Below are positions 53,351 through 61,615 of a stretch of DNA of 64,000 nucleotides, in pieces. This DNA comes from Variovorax paradoxus (lineage in GTDB: Bacteria > Pseudomonadota > Gammaproteobacteria > Burkholderiales > Burkholderiaceae_C). Where the stretch lies: contig NZ_JAUSRN010000001.1 in the NCBI RefSeq assembly GCF_030811855.1, forward strand, positions 620,001 to 684,000, in the 5' to 3' direction. Position numbers and translations under genes: made by a program. The notes under the pieces were generated by a model that made no database searches, had not been told where the DNA came from, and saw nothing but the letters and a program-made list of their open reading frames with translations. Each line of letters opens with the position of its first letter. Positions within the stretch are counted from its first letter, which is position 1.

Positions 53351-55048
53351 ATGCTACGGATCACAGCCGCCCAACTCAACTACACCATCGGCGATCTCGC
53401 CGGCAACGCGGCGCGGATGATCGAGGCTGCACGCAAGGCCTCGGCCGACCAGGCCGACCTGGTCGTCTTCTCCGAGATGTCGCTGACCGCCTACTACCCT
53501 GCCGATCTGCTGGAGGAAGAAGGTTTCATGGACCGCGTGGAAGCCGCATTCGAGACGCTGGTCGCGGCCTCGCGCCAGATGCCCGCGCTGCACTGGGCAA
53601 TAGGGCTGCCCGCGCGGCACGAAGGCGCGGGCAAGAAGCTTCGCAACGTGCTGCGCGTCATCCGCGGGGGGGAAGTGCTGCTCGAGTACGCCAAGCAGCT
53701 GCTGCCCACTTACAACGTCTTCGACGAGCGTCGGCACTTCGAGCCGGGGCCCGACGTGGCACGTGTGCTCCGCATCCGCGGGGTTCAGGTCGGACTGCTG
53801 ATCTGCGAAGACGGTTGGAATGACGAGGCCCAGGACTATGCCGTCAATCCGTTCGCCCGCATGCGCGATGCGGCGCCCGACCTGGTGGTGTCGATCAACG
53901 CGAGTCCTTCCAGCATCGGCAAGCGCGAACAGCGGCACCAGATCTTCGGTGCGGCCAGCCGCCGCCATGGCCTGCCCATCCTCTACGTCAACCAGGTTGG
54001 CGGCCATGACCAGCTGGTGTATGACGGCGCTTCTTTCGCCGTCGAGCCCCAGGCTGGAGTGGTCTACGAGGCGCAGCGCTTCGCGGAGAACGTGCGCACG
54101 CTGCGGTTCGAGGACGGCCGTTTTCTCGCACTGGGCGGGGCGTTGCATCCGAGCGTGCCCGAAGGCTTGCCGGCCCTGGAGTTTTACCGTCAGCAGATCG
54201 TGCTGGGCCTGCGCGACTACGCGAGGCGCTGCGGCTTCCGGCAGGCGGTGGTCGGCTCCTCAGGCGGCATCGACTCGGCCCTGACGCTGGCGCTGGCGGT
54301 CGAGGCGCTGGGCGCCGAGAACGTGGTCGGCATCACGATGCCCTCGCACTTCTCTTCGGAAGGGTCCGTCAGCGACTCTGAAGCCTTGTGCCGCAACCTC
54401 GGCGTGCCGTTGAAGCACCACGCCATCGCCGGCATGGTGTCGCAGTTCACCCAGGGCTTCGAATCAGCATTCACCGCGGAGTTGCACGGTGTTGGCTTGG
54501 AGAACCTGCAGGCGCGCGTGCGTGGCACCGTCCTCATGGCCTACTCCAACAGCTTTGGCCACCTGCTGCTGACCACGGGTAACAAGTCCGAGATCTCGGT
54601 GGGCTACTGCACCCTATACGGCGACACGAACGGCGGGCTGGGTCTCATCGGCGACCTCTACAAGACGGAAGTCTTTGCCCTCTCACGGCACTTGAACGAG
54701 ACGGCAGGGCGCGAGATCATTCCGCAAGCCATCCTCGACAAGGAGCCCTCGGCGGAGCTGGCGCCGGGGCAGAAGGATGCCGACAGCCTGCCGCCTTATC
54801 CGGTGCTCGACCCGGTCCTCAAGCTGCTGATCGAAGGAAGGCGGCTGGCGGAACCGGAATATCAGCAGGCCCTTGCATCCGTCGAGTCGCTTCGTGCGGA
54901 CGCTACAGGCAAAGCGCTGGTCGAACGGATCCGCGGAATGATCGCGCGCAACGAGTACAAGCGGCGGCAGTCGCCGCCCATCATCCGGGTCCGGGCACGT
55001 GCCTTCGGGTCCGGTCGCCAACTGCCGATTGCCGCCCACAGGCCTTGA
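53351..55048 (+). CDS. nadE: Glutamine-dependent NAD+ synthetase
   Basis: The 565-aa protein has an N-terminal nitrilase-like glutaminase (about 1-260; Glu in FSEMSLTAYYPADL, Lys in YAKQLLPTYNVFDE, nucleophile Cys in LLICEDGWND). A C-terminal synthetase follows, with the ATP loop AVVGSSGGIDSALTLAL near 290 and the substrate region TTGNKSEISVGYCTLYGDTN. It amidates deamido-NAD using glutamine ammonia and ATP. Gene order puts it directly 5 bp after pncB, and it carries out the last step of the salvage route. Confidence 0.94.
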   Translation: MLRITAAQLNYTIGDLAGNAARMIEAARKASADQADLVVFSEMSLTAYYPADLLEEEGFMDRVEAAFETLVAASRQMPALHWAIGLPARHEGAGKKLRNVLRVIRGGEVLLEYAKQLLPTYNVFDERRHFEPGPDVARVLRIRGVQVGLLICEDGWNDEAQDYAVNPFARMRDAAPDLVVSINASPSSIGKREQRHQIFGAASRRHGLPILYVNQVGGHDQLVYDGASFAVEPQAGVVYEAQRFAENVRTLRFEDGRFLALGGALHPSVPEGLPALEFYRQQIVLGLRDYARRCGFRQAVVGSSGGIDSALTLALAVEALGAENVVGITMPSHFSSEGSVSDSEALCRNLGVPLKHHAIAGMVSQFTQGFESAFTAELHGVGLENLQARVRGTVLMAYSNSFGHLLLTTGNKSEISVGYCTLYGDTNGGLGLIGDLYKTEVFALSRHLNETAGREIIPQAILDKEPSAELAPGQKDADSLPPYPVLDPVLKLLIEGRRLAEPEYQQALASVESLRADATGKALVERIRGMIARNEYKRRQSPPIIRVRARAFGSGRQLPIAAHRP

Positions 55049-55055
55049 GGACCAC

Positions 55056-56147
55056 ATGACAACCACAACCAAAGCTCACGACGTCGCCGTCTACATCGGC
55101 CGCTTCCAGCTCTTCCACAACGCACAGCTGGCACTGCTGCAGCGTGCCCTGGCCATGGCCGCCGAATGCATCGTGGTGCTGGGCTCGGCATTCCAGGCCC
55201 GCACGCCGCGCAATCCCTTCACATGGGAGGAGCGCGCGGAAATGATCCGTCTGGCCCTTCCTCAAGCCGACCGCGAGCGTGTGCGATTCCTGCCCGTGCG
55301 CGACTTCTACGACCAGGCGCGCTGGGTGGCCGCCGTGAAGCAGGGAGTGGCGCACCTGCATGGTGTTGTGCATCCCGATTCCCCGTCGGTGGTGCTGGTG
55401 GGCCACCTGAAGGACGCGACCAGCGTCTATTTGCGCGAGTTTCCCCACTGGACCCTCGAGGAGGTGGGCCCGCAAGGAGACATACACGCCAGCGCGCTGC
55501 GCGACGCCTACTTCGGGGCGGCGCAAGACGGAACGCTGGAGCCTGCCCTGGCCGCGCTGGTGAACCAGGCGCCGGCCAGCACGCTGCAGTTCCTGCGTGC
55601 CTGGTCCCGTCTCCCCCACTACGCGGTGCTGGCGCAGGAATGGGAGAACCTGCGCCTGGAGCGGGCGCTGTGGGTCAACGCACCTTATCCGCCGGTCTTC
55701 GTGACGGTAGACGCCGTGATCCAGTGCGGCGAGCAGGTGCTTCTGATCCGGCGCGGCCGCGCGCCCGGCAAAGGCCAGCTCGCGGTGCCGGGTGGCTTTC
55801 TCGAGCCGCGCGAAACCGTCTGGCAGTCGGCACTGCGGGAACTCGACGAGGAGACCGGTTTGCGGCTGCTGGACAGCGATATCGAAGCTGCGTTCAAGGC
55901 AGTGCGGGTGTTCGACCATCCCGACCGCAGCCAACGGGGCCGCGTCATCACCCATGCGCACTGGTTCGACCTCGGCCCGCGGCGCCCGCCGGAGCTCACG
56001 GCAGGCGACGACGCTTCAGACGCGCAGTGGGTGCCTATCGCTGACCTGCTGGGCTTGGAAAACCAGTTCCATGATGACCACTTCCACATCCTCGATTTCT
56101 TCTTCGGATTGACGCTGGACGCCTCGGAAAGCAGCGCATATGAATAA
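55056..56147 (+). CDS. nadM: Bifunctional NMN adenylyltransferase-Nudix hydrolase (NadM-Nudix)
   Basis: The 363-aa protein has an N-terminal nucleotidyltransferase with VAVYIGRFQLFHNAQLALLQ and RTPRNPFTWEERAEMIRLAL. It ends in a Nudix domain with an intact box GGFLEPRETVWQSALRELDE followed by ETGL. It forms NAD or deamido-NAD from mononucleotide and ATP, and its Nudix half is probably an ADP-ribose pyrophosphatase. It lies next to nadE, and the operon therefore covers nicotinamide to NAD apart from de novo genes. The start ATG at 55056 is 8 bp after nadE. Confidence 0.92.
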   Translation: MTTTTKAHDVAVYIGRFQLFHNAQLALLQRALAMAAECIVVLGSAFQARTPRNPFTWEERAEMIRLALPQADRERVRFLPVRDFYDQARWVAAVKQGVAHLHGVVHPDSPSVVLVGHLKDATSVYLREFPHWTLEEVGPQGDIHASALRDAYFGAAQDGTLEPALAALVNQAPASTLQFLRAWSRLPHYAVLAQEWENLRLERALWVNAPYPPVFVTVDAVIQCGEQVLLIRRGRAPGKGQLAVPGGFLEPRETVWQSALRELDEETGLRLLDSDIEAAFKAVRVFDHPDRSQRGRVITHAHWFDLGPRRPPELTAGDDASDAQWVPIADLLGLENQFHDDHFHILDFFFGLTLDASESSAYE

Positions 56148-57045
56148 TAGAGATCGCTACCGCGGCTGCCTCCTTGGACTGGCGTGCGGCGATGCCGTGG
56201 GCACGACCGTGGAGTTCATGCCGCGAGGGACTTTCGAACCGGTCACGCAGATGGCTGGTGGAGGTCCTTTCGGGCTGCAGCCGGGCGAGTGGACGGACGA
56301 CACGTCCATGGCGCTGTGCCTGGCCACCAGCATCGTTCGACAGCATGGCTTCGATGCCGTCGACCAGATGAACCGGTACTGCAACTGGCGCAGCGTCGGC
56401 TATCTGAGCAGCAATGGCGAATGTTTCGACATCGGCATCACGGTAGCGACGGCGCTGGATCGTTACCTGCGCACCCGCGACCCTTTCGCTGGAGACCCTG
56501 ATCCAAAGACAGCCGGCAATGGCGCGCTGATGCGGTTAGCACCCGTTCCGATGTACTTTCGCGCAAGCGCTGCAGACACGTTACGGTTTGCCGGCGAGAG
56601 CACGCGCACGACGCACGGCGCCCAAGAAGCGATCGACTGCTCCCGCCTCTTCGCCCTGCAGCTTCGGGCAGCGCTGTTGGGAGCACGAAAGGAGAACATT
56701 CTCGCGACCGTCGTCCCCGGACCGCTGTCGACGAAGGTCGCGGCGATCGCATCGGGCAGCTATCGAGGCAAGCCGCGCGAGGCCATCAAGGGGTCGGGTT
56801 ACTGCGTCGATTCACTCGAGGCAGCGCTTTGGTGCTTTTCGGGCACGGAGTTATTTGAGGAAGCCGTACTGGCTGCGGCAAACCTGGGTGACGACGCAGA
56901 TACGACAGCCGCAATATGCGGTCAATTGGCTGGCGCGCACTACGGCACATCTGCCATTCCGCAGGGGTGGCTGGAGAAACTGGCCATGCGCGGCGACATC
57001 GAACTGCTCGCCGATCTGCTGATGGAAGGCCCGCATAGCTCCTGA
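56140..57045 (+). CDS. ADP-ribosylglycohydrolase family protein (DraG-like)
   Basis: The 301-aa protein has the DraG/ARH fold. Its metal motifs are PGEWTDDTSMALCLATSI near 50 and NLGDDADTTAAICGQLAGAH near 250; both carry the paired Asp residues that bind the di-magnesium centre. It removes ADP-ribose from a protein, nucleic acid or small molecule. The ATG overlaps the nadM stop by 8 bp, so it is translated with the NAD genes. Freed ADP-ribose would be hydrolysed by the NadM Nudix domain or sensed by NrtR (inference). No ADP-ribosyltransferase is nearby. Confidence 0.9.
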   Translation: MNNRDRYRGCLLGLACGDAVGTTVEFMPRGTFEPVTQMAGGGPFGLQPGEWTDDTSMALCLATSIVRQHGFDAVDQMNRYCNWRSVGYLSSNGECFDIGITVATALDRYLRTRDPFAGDPDPKTAGNGALMRLAPVPMYFRASAADTLRFAGESTRTTHGAQEAIDCSRLFALQLRAALLGARKENILATVVPGPLSTKVAAIASGSYRGKPREAIKGSGYCVDSLEAALWCFSGTELFEEAVLAAANLGDDADTTAAICGQLAGAHYGTSAIPQGWLEKLAMRGDIELLADLLMEGPHSS

Positions 57046-57124
57046 TGCATCGGTGCTTACGACGAAGGCGAGCTCAAGTGAAAGCGGTCTTGCTGCGCGC
57101 ACTTTTCCACAGAAAAGTCCGCAC

Positions 57125-57140
57125 CAATTCTTAAGAATTG
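57125..57140. repeat. 16-bp perfect palindrome
   Basis: CAATTCTTAAGAATTG is self-complementary over all 16 bases, in an AT-rich pocket about 80 bp after the ADP-ribosylglycohydrolase stop. It is 174 bp upstream of the small-protein gene. An operator for the small-protein unit is plausible; there is no loop, so it cannot fold as a terminator hairpin well. Confidence 0.5.
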
Positions 57141-57232
57141 TCATGCCAGCTGTTTAAAAAGCCGACCTCTCACTACATTGACAGCAAGTGCTTCAGTTGC
57201 AAGGCCCGCCTTGCCAACGTAGGAGGTGATTC

Positions 57233-57268
57233 ATGGTCTTTGGATATCTCTCATTGACGGGCGCGTGA
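57233..57268 (+). CDS. Candidate 11-residue leader peptide
   Basis: An ATG at 57233 opens an 11-codon ORF with sequence MVFGYLSLTGA that ends in TGA. It is preceded by AGGAGGTGA (57221-57229), complementary to nine bases at the 3' end of 16S rRNA, spaced 3 nt further than usual. Such a full match is unusual for a random site. It lies 30 bp upstream of the small L7/L12-like gene and could couple or regulate its translation. Too short for homology to be tested by eye. Confidence 0.5.
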   Translation: MVFGYLSLTGA

Positions 57269-57298
57269 GAGAGAACATTCAACCTGATGGAGGCGCAA

Positions 57299-57556
57299 AT
57301 GCAAGAGTCCGTCGTGTCGATCAAACTCGATCCCACCATCTATGAAATAAGGATAAGCCATGGCAACCATGAGGATCTCTCTCAAATCAAGGCCATGTCG
57401 AAAGTTTCCAGAAAAAGCATCCTGGATTCAAGAAAGCTCTTGAAGACAGATCATCCCACTGCTTTCAAGGGTGACGCAGTGCATGCCATCGAAGCTCGCG
57501 ATGTGCTGCTTGCCGCAGATCTGGAGATTGAGTTTTCTCCTGCCTTTCCCTGGTAG
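57299..57556 (+). CDS. Small basic protein, L7/L12 C-terminal-like
   Basis: The 85-aa product reads like the C-terminal domain of ribosomal protein L7/L12: IRISHGNHEDLSQIKAMSKV, then KSILDSRKLLKTDHPTAFKG and HAIEARDVLLAADLEIEFSP, in the same helix-strand order as the K-I-x-V-I-K...A-K-x-L-V...A-x-x-L-x-x-x-G-A-x-V-x-L frame. The similarity is by pattern only. GGAGG at 57289-57293 is 5 nt before the ATG at 57299, so that start is preferred over the ATG at 57287. Its composition is less GC-rich than that of its neighbours. Convergent with the FAD-Rieske gene. Confidence 0.55.
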   Translation: MQESVVSIKLDPTIYEIRISHGNHEDLSQIKAMSKVSRKSILDSRKLLKTDHPTAFKGDAVHAIEARDVLLAADLEIEFSPAFPW

Positions 57557-57585
57557 CTCGAGTGACGTCGGTCCCCACATAGCTT

Positions 57586-59136
57586 TCACTCCACGTGGCT
57601 GAGCCTCTCGCTGGGTAGCTCTACGGCTTTCAGATTGGAGATCGCCGGCCCGTTGATCACATAGCCGCGCGCGTCGAAGCGGGAGCCGTGGCAGGGGCAG
57701 TCCCACGACTTCTCGGTGCCGTTCCACTCGACGATGCACCCGAGGTGTGGACAGGTGGCATCGAAGGCGTGCGCAATGCCATCCGGGTCGCGATAAACGG
57801 CGATCTTGTGCAGGCGGTGCCGAATGACGGCGCCTTCGCCAGGAGCAATCTGCTCGACCTTGCCCACGTCGCCCGATGTCAGCCAATCCGCGTACTGGAC
57901 TGCGACGTTGACGTTCTCCTTGGCAAACTCGCCCAAGGCCTGCACTGATTTTCGCTGCGGGTCATACGCCTTCGCCCACGGGTTCTCGCGATCGAGAATC
58001 AGGTCGGTCAGCAGCATGCCGGCAATGGTGCCGTGCGTCATGCCGTTGCCGGAGTCGCCGGTAACGATGAACACATGGTCGTCGCCCGGATTGCGGCCGA
58101 TGAACGCAAGGCCGTCGATCGGCTCCATCACCTGGCCGGACCATCGGTAAAGCGGCGAACCAATCACAGGGAAGTGCCGCCCCGCCCAGTCCGCCAGCCG
58201 CTCGAAGCGCGGCCCGGCGTCGTTCTCCTGTCCGGTCTTGTGATCCTCGCCTCCGACGATCAGAAGGTCGTGCAGATCGTCCAGGCGTCCCGCAATGCGA
58301 ACGTAGTGGTACGGATCCAGCGTATCCCACCACTGCGCCCAGGGGACCGAGTCCTTGGCCACCCGCAGGCCGACCACGAATGTGCGATACGCCGCCTGCT
58401 TCGTATGGATGGTGAAGCGGTTGTTGACCGGCGTGTTCGTCGCCACCACGACCGCGCGGGCGCTGACGACGTTCCCGTTCTCTGTTTTGACGCGCGCCGG
58501 AATACCGTCATCGACTTCCACGACATGCGTGTCGCAATGGATGCGCCCTCCCAGCGCGACGATGCGCTCCGACAGGGCGCCGAGATAGGCGAGCGGATGA
58601 AACTGTCCCTGGCGCGGAAACAGCAAGGCCGGGCCGAGGTTCTGCGTTGGGCTCGGCGGTCCATCGACCGACACCACGTCGGAGAGGCCAGCGCGATGCG
58701 CGGCTTTCAGTTCTTTTTCCAGTTCGCGTCGCTGGGCTTCATGGGCCGCGAAGAGGTAGCCGTCGACCCGCCGAAAATCGCACTCGATGTCCTCGTCCTG
58801 CACGATGGCTTCGATCCGATCGATGGCAGCGGTATGGCTCTGCGCGACCAGGCGGCTGATCTCCTGGCCGTGCAGGCTCTCGATGTGGTGATAGCGATCG
58901 TCGAATGCGTTGGACAGGTGCGAGGTCGTGCGGCCCGTTTCACCGCCGCCCACAGGACCATCGTCGAGCACGATCACCTGCTGCCCTCGCTGCAACAGGT
59001 GATAGGCCGTGCTCAAGCCTGCGATGCCAGCCCCGACGATGCAGACGTCGGTCGTGCAACTTTCGGACAGCGGGGAATAGTCCGGAACGGAGACCTCCAT
59101 CCAGAACGACGTGGTGGCGCCGGAATCACTGGGCAT
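57586..59136 (-). CDS. FAD-dependent oxidoreductase with C-terminal Rieske 2Fe-2S domain
   Basis: The 516-aa protein joins an N-terminal DAO-type FAD domain (DVCIVGAGIAGLSTAYHLLQ, then GGGETGRTTSHLSN) to a Rieske domain at about 425-505. The cluster ligands are in ATCPHLGCIVEWNG and WDCPCHGSRFDARGYVING, with both Cys-x-His pairs intact. It is predicted to oxidise an amine or glycine-betaine-like compound and pass electrons through the 2Fe-2S cluster. No signal peptide is seen. The ATG at 59136 with GAGG spacing is preferred over 59184. It is convergent with the small L7/L12-like gene and its upstream neighbour is a GT14 gene. Confidence 0.9.
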   Translation of the reverse strand: MPSDSGATTSFWMEVSVPDYSPLSESCTTDVCIVGAGIAGLSTAYHLLQRGQQVIVLDDGPVGGGETGRTTSHLSNAFDDRYHHIESLHGQEISRLVAQSHTAAIDRIEAIVQDEDIECDFRRVDGYLFAAHEAQRRELEKELKAAHRAGLSDVVSVDGPPSPTQNLGPALLFPRQGQFHPLAYLGALSERIVALGGRIHCDTHVVEVDDGIPARVKTENGNVVSARAVVVATNTPVNNRFTIHTKQAAYRTFVVGLRVAKDSVPWAQWWDTLDPYHYVRIAGRLDDLHDLLIVGGEDHKTGQENDAGPRFERLADWAGRHFPVIGSPLYRWSGQVMEPIDGLAFIGRNPGDDHVFIVTGDSGNGMTHGTIAGMLLTDLILDRENPWAKAYDPQRKSVQALGEFAKENVNVAVQYADWLTSGDVGKVEQIAPGEGAVIRHRLHKIAVYRDPDGIAHAFDATCPHLGCIVEWNGTEKSWDCPCHGSRFDARGYVINGPAISNLKAVELPSERLSHVE

Positions 59137-59223
59137 GATCGCCTCGCAAAGATGGCTGTGGGAAGCGGGAGAGACAGCTGCCATCAAGCGCGGAAAGTCA
59201 TCAGGCCGGTGTCAGCCGACGGC

Positions 59224-60129
59224 TCAAGGCTGAGTCGGTATGCCTCTGGCGGTCGTTTTCGCACGCGGCCCATCCAGCCTGTCGCAGAGAGCGCCGGAGA
59301 CGCCACTGCCGACCTTGCGCACGAACCACCTGCCCGACGCAATGATCTCCTCATAGTCCGACGCACGAAACCAGCGTGCAAGCGAAGGATCGATCAGGTG
59401 CAGGTTGGCCGCGTCCCAGGGGCCGTGTCCGGTGACGGGCTCCACGCGATGCCCCCACGGAGAATTTGCCAGCAAGGTATGGAAATAGATTTCGTCGGGC
59501 GCCTTGGAGAAACGCAGGAATCGTTTCACGGCCGCCTCATGCGGGTACGAAACGAGATACCTCACCGTATCGGGCGTCAGCGCCCACCATTGCGAGCCGA
59601 AGTACCACTGCGCAAAGAGCGGGAACGAACGACGCCCGAGCTTGCCGGCCAGTTGCAGAAGGCCACGCGAAAGCCGCACCCAGGTGAATTTTCGTCCATC
59701 CACCGGAAGGTCTTCGTAGAACCAGAAGTGGCGCACGCGTCCATGCAGTTTGCGCGTGCTGGTCAGGGGAATCATCTTGATGAAGTCCGCGCGCGCATGC
59801 GCTTGCAAGAAGGCGCGGAACTCTTCCATGGGGCGCACCGGATAGCAGTTGCCGGAGAGCAGCACGAAATGGCTTACCTGCGAGGCATCGCATTGGGCGA
59901 GCGCGGTGCGCATGAGTTTCAACGTGGCCTCGACCTGCGAGATCGCGCCCCAGCGTACGTCGACACGGTCGCTGACGTAGCGCACGCGAGGGTCATCGAT
60001 GCGGAATGCGGAAACGTCGGACTTGGCATCCACATGAACCACGCAGCGCCCGACCGGAGCAAGGCGCCGCAGCAAGCGCTTTACCTGCTGAGGATCCGCA
60101 TGGACGAGCAACAGAAATACCGGGCTCAT
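59224..60129 (-). CDS. GT14-type core-2/I-branching glycosyltransferase-like protein
   Basis: The 301-aa protein has the Branch domain features: VFLLLVHADPQQVKRLLRRL, FVLLSGNCYPVRPMEEFRAF, the acceptor-type FYEDLPVDGRKFTWVRLSRG and WYFGSQWWALTPDTVRYLVS, and PDEIYFHTLLANSPW. These resemble family 14 beta-1,6-N-acetylglucosaminyltransferases and their bacterial homologues. It probably transfers an amino sugar in exopolysaccharide or glycolipid synthesis. No polysaccharide operon adjoins it, so the acceptor is unknown. The ATG at 60129 is chosen as the only family-like start. Confidence 0.83.
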   Translation of the reverse strand: MSPVFLLLVHADPQQVKRLLRRLAPVGRCVVHVDAKSDVSAFRIDDPRVRYVSDRVDVRWGAISQVEATLKLMRTALAQCDASQVSHFVLLSGNCYPVRPMEEFRAFLQAHARADFIKMIPLTSTRKLHGRVRHFWFYEDLPVDGRKFTWVRLSRGLLQLAGKLGRRSFPLFAQWYFGSQWWALTPDTVRYLVSYPHEAAVKRFLRFSKAPDEIYFHTLLANSPWGHRVEPVTGHGPWDAANLHLIDPSLARWFRASDYEEIIASGRWFVRKVGSGVSGALCDRLDGPRAKTTARGIPTQP

Positions 60130-60292
60130 GGCACAGTGGCATCTGAATGAGGATGGTCAAGCCAAATTCTGGCAGAGGCTCGGCCGTCCGGCGCCGGCGG
60201 AATTGTGACGCTGCGTCAGCGTGCTCCGCTACCGTCGTTCGAGTTGCGAACACGCGCGAAGCGGCTGACTTCGCCACTGATGAGCAACCGGT

Positions 60293-61528
60293 TCAGCGCG
60301 CTGCAGAGACCGCCGCGCGTTTGGCCAGTTCGAGCTTGGCAATGGCGTTGCGGTGCACTTCGTCGGGCCCGTCGACGATGCGCACGGTGCGCTGGTGCGC
60401 ATACGCTTCGGCCAGCCAGAAGTCCTGGCTGACGCCGGCGGCGCCATGCGCCTGGATCGCCCAGTCGACCACCTTGCACGACATGTTGGGCGCCACCACC
60501 TTGATCATCGCGATCTCGGCGCGCGCTTCCTTATTGCCCACGGTGTCCATCTTGTAGGCCGCGTTGAGCGTGAGCAGTCGGGCCTGGTCGATGAGGCAGC
60601 GCGACTCCGCGATACGTTCGTGCCAGACCGATTGCTCGGCCAGCGGACGGCCGAAGGCAACCCGGCTGCGGAGCCGCTCGCACATGAGTTCGAGCGCGCG
60701 CTCGGCCGCGCCGATGGAGCGCATGCAGTGGTGGATGCGTCCCGGGCCGAGCCGGCCCTGCGCGATTTCGAAGCCGCGCCCCTCGCCCAGGAGGATGTTG
60801 GACACGGGTACGCGCACGTCTTCCAGCAGCACTTCCATGTGGCCGTGCGGTGCGTCGTCATAGCCGAACACCGAGAGATGGCGCAGCACCGTGACGCCCT
60901 TGGTGTCGCGCGGCACCAGCACCATCGACTGTTGCGCATGGCGCGGAGCGTCGGGATCGGTCTTGCCCATCACGATGAAGATCTTGCAGCGAGGACTGCC
61001 CGCGCCGGAAGAGAACCACTTGCGGCCGTTGATCACGTACTCGTCGCCTTCGCGGCGGATGGTGCACTGGATGTTGGTGGCGTCCGACGACGCCACGGCG
61101 GGCTCGGTCATCAAGAAGCCCGAGCGGATCTCACCGGCAAGCAGCGGCGCCAGCCATTCGTCCTTCTGCGCCTCGGTGCCGTAGCGCTCGATGGTTTCCA
61201 TGTTGCCGGTGTCGGGCGCCGAGCAATTGAACACCTCGCCCGACCACGAGACGCGGCCCATCACTTCGCACAGTGGCGCGTAGTCGAGATTGGAGATGGC
61301 CGGCACGTCGCGGTGCGGATGCGGAAGGAACATGTTCCACAGGCCCGCCGCTCGCGCAACGGGCTTGAGCTCCTCGATCAGCGCTGGCACCTGCCAGGCG
61401 TTGCCCTGGCGGCGGAAGGCATCCATCTCGTGGTGGTATCGCGCTTCGTTCGGATAGATGTGCTGGTCGAAGAACTTGTTCAGTCGTTCGAGCAGGTCGC
61501 GGGTCTTGGCGGAGGGTTCGGCAAACAT
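60293..61528 (-). CDS. Acyl-CoA dehydrogenase
   Basis: The 411-aa flavoprotein has the three ACAD domains, with the FAD/substrate region [20 protein letters not shown], middle strand [19 protein letters not shown], and C-terminal [20 protein letters not shown] plus [15 protein letters not shown]. It oxidises an acyl-CoA to the enoyl-CoA and hands electrons to ETF. The layout fits the ACAD10/11-like group, with chain length unknown. The ATG at 61528 is preceded by AAGGA; the upstream frame to 61561 is not used. It is the last gene of the minus-strand run, 87 bp after the quinone oxidoreductase, and may be in that operon. Confidence 0.88.
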   Translation of the reverse strand: MFAEPSAKTRDLLERLNKFFDQHIYPNEARYHHEMDAFRRQGNAWQVPALIEELKPVARAAGLWNMFLPHPHRDVPAISNLDYAPLCEVMGRVSWSGEVFNCSAPDTGNMETIERYGTEAQKDEWLAPLLAGEIRSGFLMTEPAVASSDATNIQCTIRREGDEYVINGRKWFSSGAGSPRCKIFIVMGKTDPDAPRHAQQSMVLVPRDTKGVTVLRHLSVFGYDDAPHGHMEVLLEDVRVPVSNILLGEGRGFEIAQGRLGPGRIHHCMRSIGAAERALELMCERLRSRVAFGRPLAEQSVWHERIAESRCLIDQARLLTLNAAYKMDTVGNKEARAEIAMIKVVAPNMSCKVVDWAIQAHGAAGVSQDFWLAEAYAHQRTVRIVDGPDEVHRNAIAKLELAKRAAVSAAR

Positions 61529-61615
61529 GGGACGTCCTTTTGCGGGGTTTGGGCAATTCAAACACCGCGGACTGTTGCGAGCCGTCCCGAAAGTGACGCG
61601 CGCCGCGCCCCTTTT

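Noticed and set aside
57125-57140. Palindrome as a transcription terminator
   Set aside because: There is no loop and no T-run, so a protein site is likelier.
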